The position numbers and the translations under genes are program-made. This document shows, in pieces, positions 35,531 to 44,689 of a stretch of 64,000 nt of DNA (position 1 is its first letter; the number at the start of each line of letters is the position of its first letter). The notes under the pieces are model-generated. The model searched no databases. It saw only the letters and a list, made by a program, of their open reading frames with translations, and had not been told where the DNA came from. Origin of the DNA: Eubacteriaceae bacterium (GTDB lineage: Bacteria; Bacillota; Clostridia; Lachnospirales; Lachnospiraceae); assembly GCA_910575665.1 (NCBI GenBank), contig CAJTFB010000020.1, positions 21,446-85,445 of the forward strand, read 5' to 3'.

Positions 35531-35665
35531 TCACCTATTCTCCGTTGTTGATTTTGCATTTTTTGCTTTCCGTAACTTTATGCCTGACCAGATGCCGATA
35601 CCGGCAACAATTGAAAATAGGATAAATTTTACCCCATAACTTATAAATGCTCCACCTAAAGACAT
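35531..35665 (-). CDS. 44-aa single-pass membrane protein upstream of pilB
   Basis: ATG 35665 follows GGAGG by five bases. The frame codes MSLGGAFISYGVKF, then a hydrophobic helix (FILFSIVAGIGIW) and a basic tail (KLRKAKNAKSTTENR). The strong ribosome binding site and tight spacing (17 bases after hisIE, six before pilB) support a real gene. I do not recognise the family. A pilus assembly accessory role is possible from position. Confidence 0.65.
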   Translation of the reverse strand: MSLGGAFISYGVKFILFSIVAGIGIWSGIKLRKAKNAKSTTENR

Positions 35666-35682
35666 ACAATACCTCCTATCTA

Positions 35683-36924
35683 TCAATGCCTATTGGCAAG
35701 TTCTTTTACTACATCATCCCAATTTAAACCACATTCCGCCATTAGTACCATCATGTGGTACAAAAAATCGGCTATTTCATACTTTAATTCCTCTGCATCC
35801 GGATTTTTGGCGGCGATCACGATCTCTGTCGCCTCTTCCCCGCACTTTTTCAGTATTTTATCAATCCCCTTTTCAAAAAGATAATTTGTATAAGAACCTT
35901 CTTTCGGGTGTGCTTTTCGTTCTTCGATGGTAGCAAACACCTCATTTAGTATCGTAAGCGGATTGGTATTATTATATTCCTTTTTTGCCAGTTCATTAAA
36001 GAAGCAGCTTCTCGCTCCTGTGTGGCAGGCCGCCCCAACCTGATGAACCTTGGCTAAAACCGTATCATGGTCACAATCCAGACGCAGTTCTTTCACATAC
36101 TGATAATGTCCAGAGGTCTCTCCCTTACACCACAACTCCTGTCTGCTCCTGCTAAAATACGTCATTTTCCCAGTAGAGCAGGTCGCCTCATAGGACTGCT
36201 GGTTCATGTAGGCAAGCTGAAGCACTTCCCCCGTCTTATAATCCTGGGTAATGCAGGGGATCAGCCCCTTTTCATCCGTCTTAAACTCAGAAAAGTCCAT
36301 GGCAGATTCAAAGGTATTCATTTCGATTCCCGCCTGCTTCATGTTCATTTTTATCTTGAAAATTTCTTTGTCCAGAAAATAATTGGTAGATACCCCGCAC
36401 ACATTTGGAAGACGAAGGAGACTCTCCAGATCATTTCTCAGCAAACTATCCCGGATGATAATTTGCTTGCCGGCATTGCTGCACTTGCGTTCCAGGCCAG
36501 CGTCCATATCCACATGCTTGATGAGCAATGTATCCACAGGGAAAGGCACCTTATCGAAGTCGATATCCCCATCTATTTCTACGACAATCTTGTCAGCACC
36601 AAACCGTCCTGTAACTTCTTTCAACACTGCCTCAGCCGGGCAAATCTCATATTTTACCACTACTTGTTCGGCGCCGGTATAAAATGCCTTCTTGGCATCT
36701 TCGAAACGCCCTACATACATCCCTGTGATAAATGGTATGTCAATCTTTGCCGCGATCTGCTTCAATGCCGCCAAAAATTCTTCCCGCTCTTTCTCCATCT
36801 TCGAATAGTTATAGATAAATAGAGCGTCTGCCCCAGCAAAGCAATACTGCTCCGCCTGCATAATGATATTTGCTGGTAGTTCATTTTCTCCGTTTATGTA
36901 TGGAATTATCTTTTTATAAGCCAA
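35683..36924 (-). CDS. hisIE: HisIE (PR-AMP cyclohydrolase / PR-ATP pyrophosphatase) with N-terminal HisA/HisF-like barrel
   Basis: The 413-aa protein starts at TTG after GGGAGGAAATAC. Residues about 215-310 are HisI ([38 protein letters not shown] and metal cysteines in CHTGARSC). Residues 320-413 are HisE ([22 protein letters not shown]). The first 200 residues resemble a degenerate HisA/HisF TIM barrel ([35 protein letters not shown]) without clear catalytic Asp pairs. The last two domains catalyse histidine steps 2 and 3. The barrel may be structural or regulatory. Most HisIE proteins are about 200 aa. Confidence 0.9.
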   Translation of the reverse strand: MAYKKIIPYINGENELPANIIMQAEQYCFAGADALFIYNYSKMEKEREEFLAALKQIAAKIDIPFITGMYVGRFEDAKKAFYTGAEQVVVKYEICPAEAVLKEVTGRFGADKIVVEIDGDIDFDKVPFPVDTLLIKHVDMDAGLERKCSNAGKQIIIRDSLLRNDLESLLRLPNVCGVSTNYFLDKEIFKIKMNMKQAGIEMNTFESAMDFSEFKTDEKGLIPCITQDYKTGEVLQLAYMNQQSYEATCSTGKMTYFSRSRQELWCKGETSGHYQYVKELRLDCDHDTVLAKVHQVGAACHTGARSCFFNELAKKEYNNTNPLTILNEVFATIEERKAHPKEGSYTNYLFEKGIDKILKKCGEEATEIVIAAKNPDAEELKYEIADFLYHMMVLMAECGLNWDDVVKELANRH

Positions 36925-36938
36925 AATGTATTTCCTCC

Positions 36939-37526
36939 CTATAAGGTGCCTTTTGTGGAAAGGACTCCCTCAATTCTTTCATCCTTTTTTACCGCCAGAT
37001 CCATCGCCTTAGCAACCGCTTTAAACATTGCCTCCACAATATGATGTGTATTGATTCCGGCAAGCTGGCGAATATGAAGATTCATCCCCAGTCCCGATGC
37101 AAATCCCATAAAGAATTCCCGCACGGTCTCTGTCTCCATAGTACCTAACTTCCCTGCTGGAAGTTCTGCTTCAAATGCGAAATATGTACGTCCAGATATA
37201 TCCAGTGCCGCGAGAACTAACGCGTCATCCATCGGAAGAATAAAATTGCCAAAACGGCTGATTCCTTCTTTGTCACCCAGAGCCTTGGCAAAAGCCTGCC
37301 CCAGCACAATGCCAGTGTCTTCAACGGTGTGGTGCGCATCTACATGCACATCTCCTTTTACCTGGATCTCCAGATCAAAGAAACCATGTTTTGCAAATCC
37401 TTCCAGCATATGATCAAAAAAACCAATCCCTGTATCTATGCTAAATTTTCCTGTGCCATCCAGGTTTAACTGCACGCTGATATCTGTCTCTTTTGTACAG
37501 CGCCTGCACTCTGCCATCCGTTCCAC
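36939..37526 (-). CDS. hisB: imidazoleglycerol-phosphate dehydratase
   Basis: The 195-aa monofunctional HisB starts at GTG after AGGAGG. It carries the metal-binding His motifs [43 protein letters not shown] and a terminal region PSTKGTL-like (GVLSTKGTL). It dehydrates imidazole-glycerol phosphate in histidine synthesis. Only hisB and hisIE are present, so the rest of the pathway lies elsewhere. Confidence 0.95.
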   Translation of the reverse strand: MERMAECRRCTKETDISVQLNLDGTGKFSIDTGIGFFDHMLEGFAKHGFFDLEIQVKGDVHVDAHHTVEDTGIVLGQAFAKALGDKEGISRFGNFILPMDDALVLAALDISGRTYFAFEAELPAGKLGTMETETVREFFMGFASGLGMNLHIRQLAGINTHHIVEAMFKAVAKAMDLAVKKDERIEGVLSTKGTL

Positions 37527-37574
37527 GTATTTCCTCCTGTCGCGATGGTATAGTATGCCATCATTTATCTATTT

Positions 37575-37603
37575 ATTCTACCACGGTCTTACAAAAAATG
37601 CAA
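37575..37603 (-). promoter_or_regulatory. promoter between trmD and hisB
   Basis: Minus strand: -35 TTGCAT (37598-37603), 17-base spacer, -10 TAGAAT (37575-37580). It would start hisB-hisIE-pilBTC transcription apart from the ribosomal/SRP operon. Confidence 0.65.
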
Positions 37604-37606
37604 GTT

Positions 37607-38308
37607 TTATTCCTGTTTTTCTTTCCAGCGCTGGTAGAGATCCGGCCGGAATTCTCTGGTGCGTTCCAGTGATTTTTCCCGCCTCCATGCCTCTATCTTT
37701 TCATGGTGTCCAGACAAAAGTACCTCTGGCACTTTTCTCCCAAGAATCTCTGCCGGTCTCGTGTATTGGGGATACTCCAGCAGACCGTCAGAAAAGCTCT
37801 CCGTATCCGCAGAATCCCCATTTCCCAGAACTCCTGGCACCAGACGGGAAACCGCATCCATCATCACCATCGCCGGCAGCTCACCTCCGGTAAGAACATA
37901 GTCTCCCAAGGAAATCGGATCTGTCACGATCTCTTCTAAAACTCTCTCATCGATGCCCTCATAATGACCACACAAGAACACCAATTCTTCTTCTCTGGCA
38001 AACTCCTGCGCGACAGACTGATCAAACACCTTTCCCTGCGGCGTCAGATAGATCACCCGCTTCGGTTTTCTTCCAGTTTTGTCACATATGGCCTGATAAC
38101 AACGGTGCACCGGCTCCGCCTGCATCACCATGCCGGCGCCGCCGCCATAAGGGTAGTCGTCCACCTTGCTGTGTTTGTCCAGCGTATAGTCCCGTATATT
38201 AAATGTCTCCCAGCAGATCAGTCCCTTCTCTCCCCCTCTGCCAAGGATACTGGCATCCATGATCCCCGGAAACATCTCCGGAAATAATGTCATAATATAA
38301 TAATTCAT
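37607..38308 (-). CDS. trmD: tRNA (guanine37-N1)-methyltransferase
   Basis: ATG 38308 (after GGAGGGACGG) gives 233 aa. Knotted SPOUT-fold signatures are [30 protein letters not shown] and [30 protein letters not shown]. It uses SAM to methylate G37 and prevent frameshifting. It follows rimM at a 40-base gap, the classic rpsP-rimM-trmD order. Confidence 0.96.
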   Translation of the reverse strand: MNYYIMTLFPEMFPGIMDASILGRGGEKGLICWETFNIRDYTLDKHSKVDDYPYGGGAGMVMQAEPVHRCYQAICDKTGRKPKRVIYLTPQGKVFDQSVAQEFAREEELVFLCGHYEGIDERVLEEIVTDPISLGDYVLTGGELPAMVMMDAVSRLVPGVLGNGDSADTESFSDGLLEYPQYTRPAEILGRKVPEVLLSGHHEKIEAWRREKSLERTREFRPDLYQRWKEKQE

Positions 38309-38348
38309 CCGTCCCTCCACCGCCGGAATCCCCGGCATTTACACGTTT

Positions 38349-38861
38349 CTATAAATCCAGCAGGCCCGGCATCACATGTGCCACCACCTGTTTATTTTCT
38401 GTGTCCACTTTCTTTATACATTCAGGAATAGAAGGAAATAACAATTCTCTACCTTCCTGGGATGTGATCACAAACACCTGATTGGCGCCCGTATCCATCA
38501 CATCCTTAACAGTTCCCAGCAGCGTGCCGTCTTCCTCCACCACCTCTGCACCAATGATATCACAGATAAAATATTCTCCCTCTTCCAAAGGCACTGCATT
38601 TTCTCTGGTCACCATGATATCGCATTTGCGAAACTGCTCCACCTGATTGATATTATTGTATTCCTTGAACTTCAAAATCACTAGGTTCTTAAAGTATTTT
38701 ACTTTTTCCACATGCAGAGGAATCTGCTCCTTTTTCGTGACAAGGATCACCTCTTTGCAGTGGTCAAAACGTTTTGGATCATCCGTGGTGGGAAATACCT
38801 TTACCTCTCCGCGGATACCATGTGTTGTTGTGATTACACCGATTCTAAGTAAATCTTCCAT
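38349..38861 (-). CDS. rimM: ribosome maturation factor RimM
   Basis: ATG 38861 follows AAGAGGAAGAG and gives 170 aa. The N-terminal RimM domain reads LRIGVITTTHGIRGEVKV. The C-terminal PRC-barrel includes GEYFICDIIGAEVVEEDGTLLGTVKDVMDTGAN. It binds S19 and helps assemble the 30S head. An upstream ATG at 38906 was rejected for lack of a ribosome binding site. Confidence 0.95.
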   Translation of the reverse strand: MEDLLRIGVITTTHGIRGEVKVFPTTDDPKRFDHCKEVILVTKKEQIPLHVEKVKYFKNLVILKFKEYNNINQVEQFRKCDIMVTRENAVPLEEGEYFICDIIGAEVVEEDGTLLGTVKDVMDTGANQVFVITSQEGRELLFPSIPECIKKVDTENKQVVAHVMPGLLDL

Positions 38862-38926
38862 CTCTTCCTCTTTTCTAAACATAACAGTGCCTGTGGCAGC
38901 ACACACTGCAACACAGGCACAAATGT

Positions 38927-39154
38927 TTATTGAATTTCGACCAGTATTTTCTTGTCGCTCTTCGATGCGGAAGCACGCACCACAGTGCGGATCGCTTTCG
39001 CAGTCTTTCCCTGTTTGCCGATCACTTTTCCCATATCATCTGGAGCAACCTTCAAACTCAGGACAATTTCTTTTTCATTTTCTGTCTCAGTTACGACAAC
39101 TTCGTCAGGTTTGTCCACTAAAGCACTAGCAATTACTTCAACCAATTCTTTCAT
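38927..39154 (-). CDS. khpA: KH-domain RNA-binding protein KhpA
   Basis: The 75-aa single KH domain has the GxxG loop in KVIGKQGKTAKAIRTVV. It starts at ATG 39154 after AAGGAGG. KhpA dimers, often with KhpB/Jag, bind RNA and affect cell division and sRNA function in Gram-positives. Its place between rpsP and rimM is standard in Firmicutes. Confidence 0.93.
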   Translation of the reverse strand: MKELVEVIASALVDKPDEVVVTETENEKEIVLSLKVAPDDMGKVIGKQGKTAKAIRTVVRASASKSDKKILVEIQ

Positions 39155-39183
39155 ACTGCCAACCTCCTTAGACTCAGGACGCA

Positions 39184-39429
39184 TTATTTTGCAATACCTG
39201 CCTGTTTAAACAAACGAGCTACTACATCCGTAGGCTTCGCACCGTTTGCAATCCATTTTTTAGCTGCCTCTTCGTCAATCTTAACAGCTGCAGGTTCCTG
39301 ATTTGGGTCATAAGTACCAATCTCGTCGATATTTCTGCCATCTCTAGGAGATCTCTCGTCAGCTACAACAATTCTATAAAATGGTGCTTTTTTCTGCCCT
39401 AATCTCTTCAGTCTGATCTTTACTGCCAC
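39184..39429 (-). CDS. rpsP: 30S ribosomal protein S16
   Basis: I chose GTG 39429, eight bases after AAAGGAGG, which gives the standard 81-aa S16 starting (M)[22 protein letters not shown] longer frame from 39459 would add ten residues with no family support. The conserved [16 protein letters not shown] segment follows. Confidence 0.96.
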   Translation of the reverse strand: MAVKIRLKRLGQKKAPFYRIVVADERSPRDGRNIDEIGTYDPNQEPAAVKIDEEAAKKWIANGAKPTDVVARLFKQAGIAK

Positions 39430-39492
39430 GTCTTTCACCTCCTTTGATTCTCTCTTCATCTATTCAAAAAGTAAATACTAATTGAATCATCG

Positions 39493-40842
39493 CTAAAATC
39501 CGCCAAATGGAAATTTGAATTTCCCACCGCGCTTCATCTTTTTGCCAGACATCATTCCCGACATCTGCTTCATCATCTTCCGGCTCTGCTCAAACTGCTT
39601 GATCAACCGGTTTACTTCACTGATATCCACGCCGGCCCCTGCCGCAATCCTGCGCTTGCGGGACGGATTGATAATCGAAGGCTTCGTTCTCTCCTCTAAG
39701 GTCATAGAGTAGATAATCGCCTCTGTTCCCTTGAGTGCATCGTCATCGATCTCCAGATCAGAGGGAAGTCCCATACCCGGAAGCATACTAAGAATACTAG
39801 AAAGTCCTCCCATTTTCTTCATCTGCTGCATTTGATCCAGAAAATCATTAAAATCAAATTCATTGTTCTTAAACTTCTTGGAGAGCTCAGCTGCCTTGTC
39901 CTGATCGATCTGAGCCTCTGCTTTTTCGATGAGTGTCATGACATCTCCCATACCAAGAATACGGGATGCCATACGGTCTGGATAAAACTGCTCAAGATCC
40001 GAGAGCTTTTCGCCCATACCGACATAATAGATCGGTTTTCCTGTGATAGCACGGATCGAAAGCGCCGCACCACCCCTGGTATCACTGTCTAACTTCGTCA
40101 GGATCACACCGTCGATATCCAAGGCTTCGTCAAAGGTGGAAGCCACATTCACTGCATCCTGTCCAGTCATGGAGTCCACCGTCAGAATCGTCTGATGCAC
40201 ATCTACTTCTGCTTTTATATTTTTCAATTCCTGCATCAACTCTTCATCAATATGAAGACGCCCTGCAGTATCGAGAAATACCATATTATTTTTGTTCGTC
40301 TTCGCATGCTCCATCGCCGCTTTCGCAATATCCACCGGATTATGGCTGGTCCCCATAGAAAACACTGGAACCCCCACTTTTTCTCCATTGGTCTGCAGCT
40401 GTTCGATCGCCGCAGGACGGTATATATCGCATGCCACAAGCAGAGGGCGCCTGCCCTTCTCCTTGAACTTTGCCGCTAACTTCGCCACGGTAGTGGTCTT
40501 ACCAGCACCTTGAAGACCGCACATCATAACCACTGTGATCTCATCTCCAGGCAAAAGAGAGATCTCCGTTGTAGTCTCTCCCATCATTTTGACCAGTTCT
40601 TCATTTACATATTTGATCACCGTCTGTCCCGGGGTCAGGCTGTTTAGTACATCCTCTCCTGTCGCTCTCTCTTGAACGGATTTAACAAAATTTTTAACCA
40701 CTTTAAAATTTACATCCGCTTCCAGAAGTGCCATCTTAACTTCCTTTAGAGCAGTTTTCACATCCGCTTCTGTCAGTCTGCCTTTGCTTCGGAGTCCCTT
40801 AAAAACATTTTGAAGTTTTTCACTCAAGCTATTAAATGCCAC
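39493..40842 (-). CDS. ffh: signal recognition particle GTPase Ffh (SRP54)
   Basis: The 449-aa protein has an N domain, a G domain (GLQGAGKTTTVAKLA, DTAGRLHIDEELM, TKLDSDTRGG) and a Met-rich M domain (MLPGMG, RKRRIAAGAG, then a GGKFKFPFGGF tail). It binds 4.5S/6S RNA and signal peptides. The SRP RNA gene itself is not in the window. It starts 11 bases after ylxM. Confidence 0.97.
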   Translation of the reverse strand: MAFNSLSEKLQNVFKGLRSKGRLTEADVKTALKEVKMALLEADVNFKVVKNFVKSVQERATGEDVLNSLTPGQTVIKYVNEELVKMMGETTTEISLLPGDEITVVMMCGLQGAGKTTTVAKLAAKFKEKGRRPLLVACDIYRPAAIEQLQTNGEKVGVPVFSMGTSHNPVDIAKAAMEHAKTNKNNMVFLDTAGRLHIDEELMQELKNIKAEVDVHQTILTVDSMTGQDAVNVASTFDEALDIDGVILTKLDSDTRGGAALSIRAITGKPIYYVGMGEKLSDLEQFYPDRMASRILGMGDVMTLIEKAEAQIDQDKAAELSKKFKNNEFDFNDFLDQMQQMKKMGGLSSILSMLPGMGLPSDLEIDDDALKGTEAIIYSMTLEERTKPSIINPSRKRRIAAGAGVDISEVNRLIKQFEQSRKMMKQMSGMMSGKKMKRGGKFKFPFGGF

Positions 40843-40853
40843 GATGCCACCTC

Positions 40854-41213
40854 CTATAGGATTTCATAGATCTCACGAGCCAATGCAAGTAGCTCTTCCT
40901 TTTCTGTCTCCTGGTCTGTCTTAACCAGTTCTTCGATCTTCCCCAACCGTTCTTTTGCCATCTGGAATCTCTGAAAAAGCTGTAATTTTTCTTCATACTC
41001 TTCCAGCTTCCTGCTTCCCCGCTTTACAATATCGTAAACTCCCTGTCTGGTAATATCATATTTTTGTGCAATCTCGCTGAGAGAAAGGTCATTCAATATA
41101 TATTGTTCAAAAATCTCACGATGTCTGTCTTTTAATAACGGCCCATAGAAATCATACAAATACGATAATCTGACGATCTCTTTTATATCCGTCAGAGAAC
41201 TCTTCTGTGTCAT
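40854..41213 (-). CDS. ylxM: SRP-associated HTH protein YlxM
   Basis: ATG 41213 (after GGAGGTTGTACAG) gives 119 aa. It contains a sigma-70 region 4-like helix-turn-helix (LSEIAQKYDITRQGVYDIVKRGSRKLEEYE). Family members bind Ffh/SRP RNA and are encoded just before ffh in Firmicutes, as here. Confidence 0.93.
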   Translation of the reverse strand: MTQKSSLTDIKEIVRLSYLYDFYGPLLKDRHREIFEQYILNDLSLSEIAQKYDITRQGVYDIVKRGSRKLEEYEEKLQLFQRFQMAKERLGKIEELVKTDQETEKEELLALAREIYEIL

Positions 41214-41259
41214 CTGTACAACCTCCACTTCCATAGCCGTAAAGCAAATTACTTTACAG

Positions 41260-41288
41260 AGTATAGCTTATTTTTTAGAAATTGTCAA
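41260..41288 (-). promoter_or_regulatory. promoter of the ylxM-ffh-rpsP-khpA-rimM-trmD operon
   Basis: Minus strand: consensus -35 TTGACA (41283-41288), 17-base spacer, -10 TATACT (41260-41265). The start falls about 40 bases before ylxM. Confidence 0.85.
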
Positions 41289-41342
41289 GGAAAAATGAGA
41301 TTTTAGCTCAATATCTTCCTTATTTTCTTCCCATACACGCAG

Positions 41343-41376
41343 AAAAGCCGCCTCACGAAATACTCTGTAAGACGAC
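41343..41376 (-). terminator. intrinsic terminator upstream of the ylxM operon
   Basis: Minus strand GTCGTCTTAC pairs with GTGAGGCGGC (G-U pairs allowed) around a ten-base loop, followed by TTTT. It would end transcripts from the 41443 and methyltransferase genes. A second hairpin (GTGAATG/CATTCAC, 41395-41417) lies between it and the small gene. Confidence 0.65.
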
Positions 41377-41442
41377 CCCCCTGAACCGAGCAGTGTGAAT
41401 GTAACTCATCCATTCACCCTTCCTTTCGTAGTTTTTCCGGAT

Positions 41443-41670
41443 TCAGCACTTATAGTCTGTTTCTGAACTCATAACGAAAAAGATTTCTCTTGCATTTCTA
41501 TCATACTGATTCAGACCGCCCATCCTCGCAAGGACTTCACTGGGAACTGCGTTTCCGTGATTCTCCTTTGCTGTCCGCTTTGCCCTTGCCGATTCAAGCG
41601 CCTGCTGGAAATCTCTTCCGCCCTCCTGTGGCTCATTTCCATCATACCGAATCTTCGACGTATGCTTCAC
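41443..41670 (-). CDS. small hypothetical protein, start codon unclear
   Basis: The frame ends SSETDYKC and includes RDFQQALESARAKRTAKENH and LARMGGLNQYDRNAREIFFVM. The GTG at 41670 has no ribosome binding site. The open frame runs further upstream (IKANTIQKIYRIQEIHPVKH) to an AGGAGGAG at about 41730, but no ATG, GTG or TTG lies there. The gene may have lost its start or use an ATC/ATT codon. I do not recognise a function. Confidence 0.45.
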   Translation of the reverse strand: MKHTSKIRYDGNEPQEGGRDFQQALESARAKRTAKENHGNAVPSEVLARMGGLNQYDRNAREIFFVMSSETDYKC

Positions 41671-41838
41671 CGGATGAATCTCTTGAATTCTGTAGATTTT
41701 TTGAATTGTGTTTGCTTTGATCTCCTCCTTGAGCTTATTTCTGCAAATACATGATAGAAAAATCTTTTCTTATAATACATATCGGTAAAAGTATGCAAAA
41801 AATTAACACCGCAGGGTTGTCCATACGGTATTATTTTT

Positions 41839-43044
41839 CTAAATTCTTTTATTTTTCAAAGGTTCCAAAAGTTGTTCCAACGTGCCGTGACTGTTCAAGG
41901 CGTCACAAAGCTGATTGTAATGCTCCTGACGGATACCGCGCTTTGCTCCATTCTGGTGATTGAGGGAAGCCTCTGCCTTTTTCTTTTTCACCGCCCGGAT
42001 CAAAAGGTTTTTGGGCGTATGTTCCATATCAATAAACTCCAGGATCTGGACCTCATATCCCATTTGCTCCAGCAGTTCCGCCCGCAAAGCATCCGTCAAA
42101 AGCGCAGCAAAACGTTCCTTGAGTATCCCATACTTCAGCACAGGCGCCAGTAGTTCACTCCGAATCTGTCCATTCAGCTCATGCTGACAACATGGCACAG
42201 ACAGAATGACCTGTGCACCCCAGCGCACCGCCTTATCCATAGCAAAATCTGTCGCTGTGTCACAGGCATGAAGAGTAATCACCAAATCCACTTGATCAGC
42301 CCCCTCATAGGAACCAATATCTCCCTGCGAAAAATTCAGACCTTCATAACCATATTTTTCTGCCAAGGCATTGCAGTGGGCAATCACATCCTGTTTCAGA
42401 TCCAGTCCGGTCATCTCCACCTCTATCCCCTGCATGATCTTCAGATAATAGTAAACGGCAAAGGTGAGGTAAGATTTCCCACATCCAAAATCAATGATTT
42501 TCAGCGGCTTTCCTGATGACTGCCCCTGTCTGAGTTCTGGAAGCACGTCCCTTATAAACTCCAGAAACCGGTTGATCTGCTTGTATTTTTTATATTTCTT
42601 ATCGACAATCCTGCCGTCTGACGTCTGTACCCCCAGATCCACAAGAAAAGGAATTGCTTTTCCTGCCTCCAGAATATATTGTTTTTTGCGGTTATGGGAA
42701 AGCTCGATTTTCTTAATCATCTGCTGACGCTGCTCCTTGATGGAAGACTTTCCTTTTTTACTCACAAGAACAGAAAAACTTCTGTCCTGACATTGGAGAT
42801 CCAACTGTTTATAATCTCCTGCTAGATAAGTACAAATTTGCTCTACAGCTGTCTCCTTGTCCATATTCTTGTGAAATACCTGCTGTCCACGGTATTCCTC
42901 CCGCTGAAACATCAAATGGTCTCTCTCCAAAAACGGGCGGAATACGATTTTTCTGGGAAGCTGTTTTTTTCTCCCATTGCTGACGGCTACACGGAGCATA
43001 TCTTCATTTAAGCGATCCAATAACAGTTGTCTTACCTTTTGCAT
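41839..43044 (-). CDS. class I SAM-dependent methyltransferase (Methyltransf_32-like)
   Basis: The 401-aa protein has a 165-residue N-terminal basic domain, then a Rossmann methyltransferase. Its SAM loop is KIIDFGCGKSYLTFAVYYYL near residue 190, with EVEMTGLDLKQDVI and VDLVITLHACDTATDFAM following. SVPCCQHELNGQI resembles the catalytic region of METTL25/Rrp8-like RNA methyltransferases. The substrate is unknown but probably RNA. AGGAGTTTTTGCTAG precedes the ATG. Confidence 0.82.
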   Translation of the reverse strand: MQKVRQLLLDRLNEDMLRVAVSNGRKKQLPRKIVFRPFLERDHLMFQREEYRGQQVFHKNMDKETAVEQICTYLAGDYKQLDLQCQDRSFSVLVSKKGKSSIKEQRQQMIKKIELSHNRKKQYILEAGKAIPFLVDLGVQTSDGRIVDKKYKKYKQINRFLEFIRDVLPELRQGQSSGKPLKIIDFGCGKSYLTFAVYYYLKIMQGIEVEMTGLDLKQDVIAHCNALAEKYGYEGLNFSQGDIGSYEGADQVDLVITLHACDTATDFAMDKAVRWGAQVILSVPCCQHELNGQIRSELLAPVLKYGILKERFAALLTDALRAELLEQMGYEVQILEFIDMEHTPKNLLIRAVKKKKAEASLNHQNGAKRGIRQEHYNQLCDALNSHGTLEQLLEPLKNKRI

Positions 43045-43131
43045 CTAGCAAAAACTCCTTTCTTTCGTCTTCTTATGATTTTAAAATCTTCCAAACCGCT
43101 CAGTTATTGCTGGGCACGATCTTTTTTTGGG

Positions 43132-43347
43132 TCAAAACACAGTGATTTCACTTAGCAATTCTTTTAATACAGTCATTTGTTTTGACGTAATCGTAATGCC
43201 TTTACCATATTTGGTATGATCTTCATTCCACGTCCTTATATCATAAACAGGTTCTCTATCACTCCACGAAATCAAATTCAATTCTTTTACCCAACCGTTA
43301 TTTAATTCAGATAATTCTCCAATATGCCTATAAATAACATACTCCAT
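43132..43347 (-). CDS. PC4/YdbC-type ssDNA-binding protein
   Basis: This 71-aa protein matches the YdbC family (IGELSELNNGWVKELNLISW, PVYDIRTWNEDHTKYGKGITIT). YdbC-like proteins resemble the eukaryotic coactivator PC4 and bind single-stranded DNA or RNA as dimers. It is the last intact chromosomal-type gene before the mobile remnant region. Confidence 0.85.
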   Translation of the reverse strand: MEYVIYRHIGELSELNNGWVKELNLISWSDREPVYDIRTWNEDHTKYGKGITITSKQMTVLKELLSEITVF

Positions 43348-43403
43348 TTTATAAATATCTCACTCCTATCTTCTTGATTTCACCGCCAGAACGGTAGATT
43401 ACC

Positions 43404-43595
43404 TCATGTATTTATTTCTACAATCTCTACCTCTGTATTATCGTCAATTTCTACATACAAATACCCATCTTTCTTCTGTGTAGATACTAACTCCCTTATT
43501 CCTGCTCTATATCCCGTTTTCTCCAATCTGTTGTTAGACTCAACTTTAAACGGATGTATCTGTTCTCTCTTATAATTCCAAAAATAGATGCACAA
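43404..43595 (-). pseudogene. unrecognised gene fragment in mobile remnant
   Basis: A 63-codon frame ends KKDGYLYVEIDDNTEVEIVEINT. The N-terminal half is not convincing coding sequence and no ribosome binding site is visible. It probably is the tail of a lost gene, brought next to the recombinase remnant. I do not recognise the family. Confidence 0.35.
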
Positions 43596-43658
43596 ACCGT
43601 AACAATAAAACCTTTTTGCGCCTGATCTCTAATCTGCAAATAATATTGATCGAGGTAT

Positions 43659-43790
43659 TTATATAGAATTTTCGAATATATCATTCAGATATTCTTTCTG
43701 GTTTACAATGCTGTTGCTTTCACCTTCCCGCCCATCGTCTTGGCTTAACCTACAATATAATGCCGTAAATTCTTCCTGCTGTCTTTTCAT
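43659..43790 (-). pseudogene. N-terminal remnant of a large serine recombinase
   Basis: Behind GGAAGGAG the frame starts MKRQQEEFTALYCRLSQDDG and continues with EGESNSIVNQKEYLND. This is the resolvase-domain start of Tn4451/TnpX-type serine recombinases, with the conserved RLSxDD. The frame stops after 43 codons, so the catalytic domain is incomplete and the element cannot excise itself. Confidence 0.8.
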
Positions 43791-43871
43791 AAAGCTCTCC
43801 TTCCCGACAGCAGACACGGTATTGTGAAGTGTAGGTACAGTGTACCACACCTGCCCTTAAACTTCAACGCT

Positions 43872-44341
43872 TTAAAGCGATATCTGCTCCGTCACGCCCT
43901 GCTTTTCTTCCCGAATTTTTTCTTTTTCGGCTGGTGTGGCACGGCGTACCTTGTTCCGCAAATGCTGTCGGTAGTCAATCAGTTTATTCATTTCGGTCTG
44001 GTTTTTCTCCCTGTCGGCGTGTAAGTCGGAGAGGGTTGAGATGTTATGCTTTGACATATACCTTACCTGTGCGGTAATCTCGTCCAGTTTCCGAAGCTCC
44101 TCTTTCATCAGCGGGCTTGTCGGCTTGTAGTCCGTGCCTTTGGGGAATATCCCCAACTGGTAGCACCAGTAGTAATACAACGCTAAAATCCCTGTGGTTT
44201 TCTGATGCGGTTTCCATGCGTTTTTGTACTGCTCAGGCATAGGCGAGGAGTAGGAAATCCTTGCTCTGTAGTTCCCATATCGGGAAGTCCCGCCTAGGCA
44301 TGACCGTATGAAATCGGGTGTCAGCCGCTCGTCAAGGGTGT
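43872..44341 (-). pseudogene. C-terminal fragment of a conjugative-element relaxase-like protein
   Basis: The open frame begins without a start codon at the stop of the sigma-like gene (FIDTLDERLTPDFIRSCLGG). It includes LALYYYWCYQLGIFPKG and a coiled-coil end (LADREKNQTEMNKLIDYRQHL-like, RRATPAEKEKIREEKQ). This pattern is typical of the C-terminal region of Tn1549-family relaxases. The catalytic N-terminus is missing. The family call is from memory and moderate. Confidence 0.5.
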
Positions 44342-44689
44342 CTATAAAATTTTCCGCAGATGGTTTAACCTTGCATAAATAGCACCCGCTGTCAGTCCCA
44401 CAAGCGGGGCAATCTCCTTTGTAGAATAGCCCTGCATTTTCAGCAGGACGATTTGCAGGGTACGCCTGTCCACTGTAAGCAATGCCCGATACATGGTTTC
44501 GTTTTCAATTTCGTCCAGTAAATCGTCAACGGTCATTACCTCCGCCTGCTTCTCTCTGTCTGCCATTCCCTCAAGGTATTCCCCGAAGTCGCTTGACCAG
44601 TGGTAAAACCGCCTGTTGGAATTGAAGTCTACCCTGTCGTCTGTGCGGATTTGCGGGGTGGTGGTTTCATCAACTCCATGCTCCCGCAA
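44342..44689 (-). CDS. sigma-70 region-4-like protein of an integrative element
   Basis: The 115-aa protein starts at a TTG and contains REHGVDETTTPQIRTDDRVD, FYHWSSDFGEYLEGMADREK and a C-terminal HTH (LQIVLLKMQGYSTKEIAPLVGLTAGAIYARL). Such small sigma-like proteins are common in Tn1549/CTn-type elements near relaxase and recombinase genes. It may regulate the element, which is now broken around it. Confidence 0.65.
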   Translation of the reverse strand: MREHGVDETTTPQIRTDDRVDFNSNRRFYHWSSDFGEYLEGMADREKQAEVMTVDDLLDEIENETMYRALLTVDRRTLQIVLLKMQGYSTKEIAPLVGLTAGAIYARLNHLRKIL

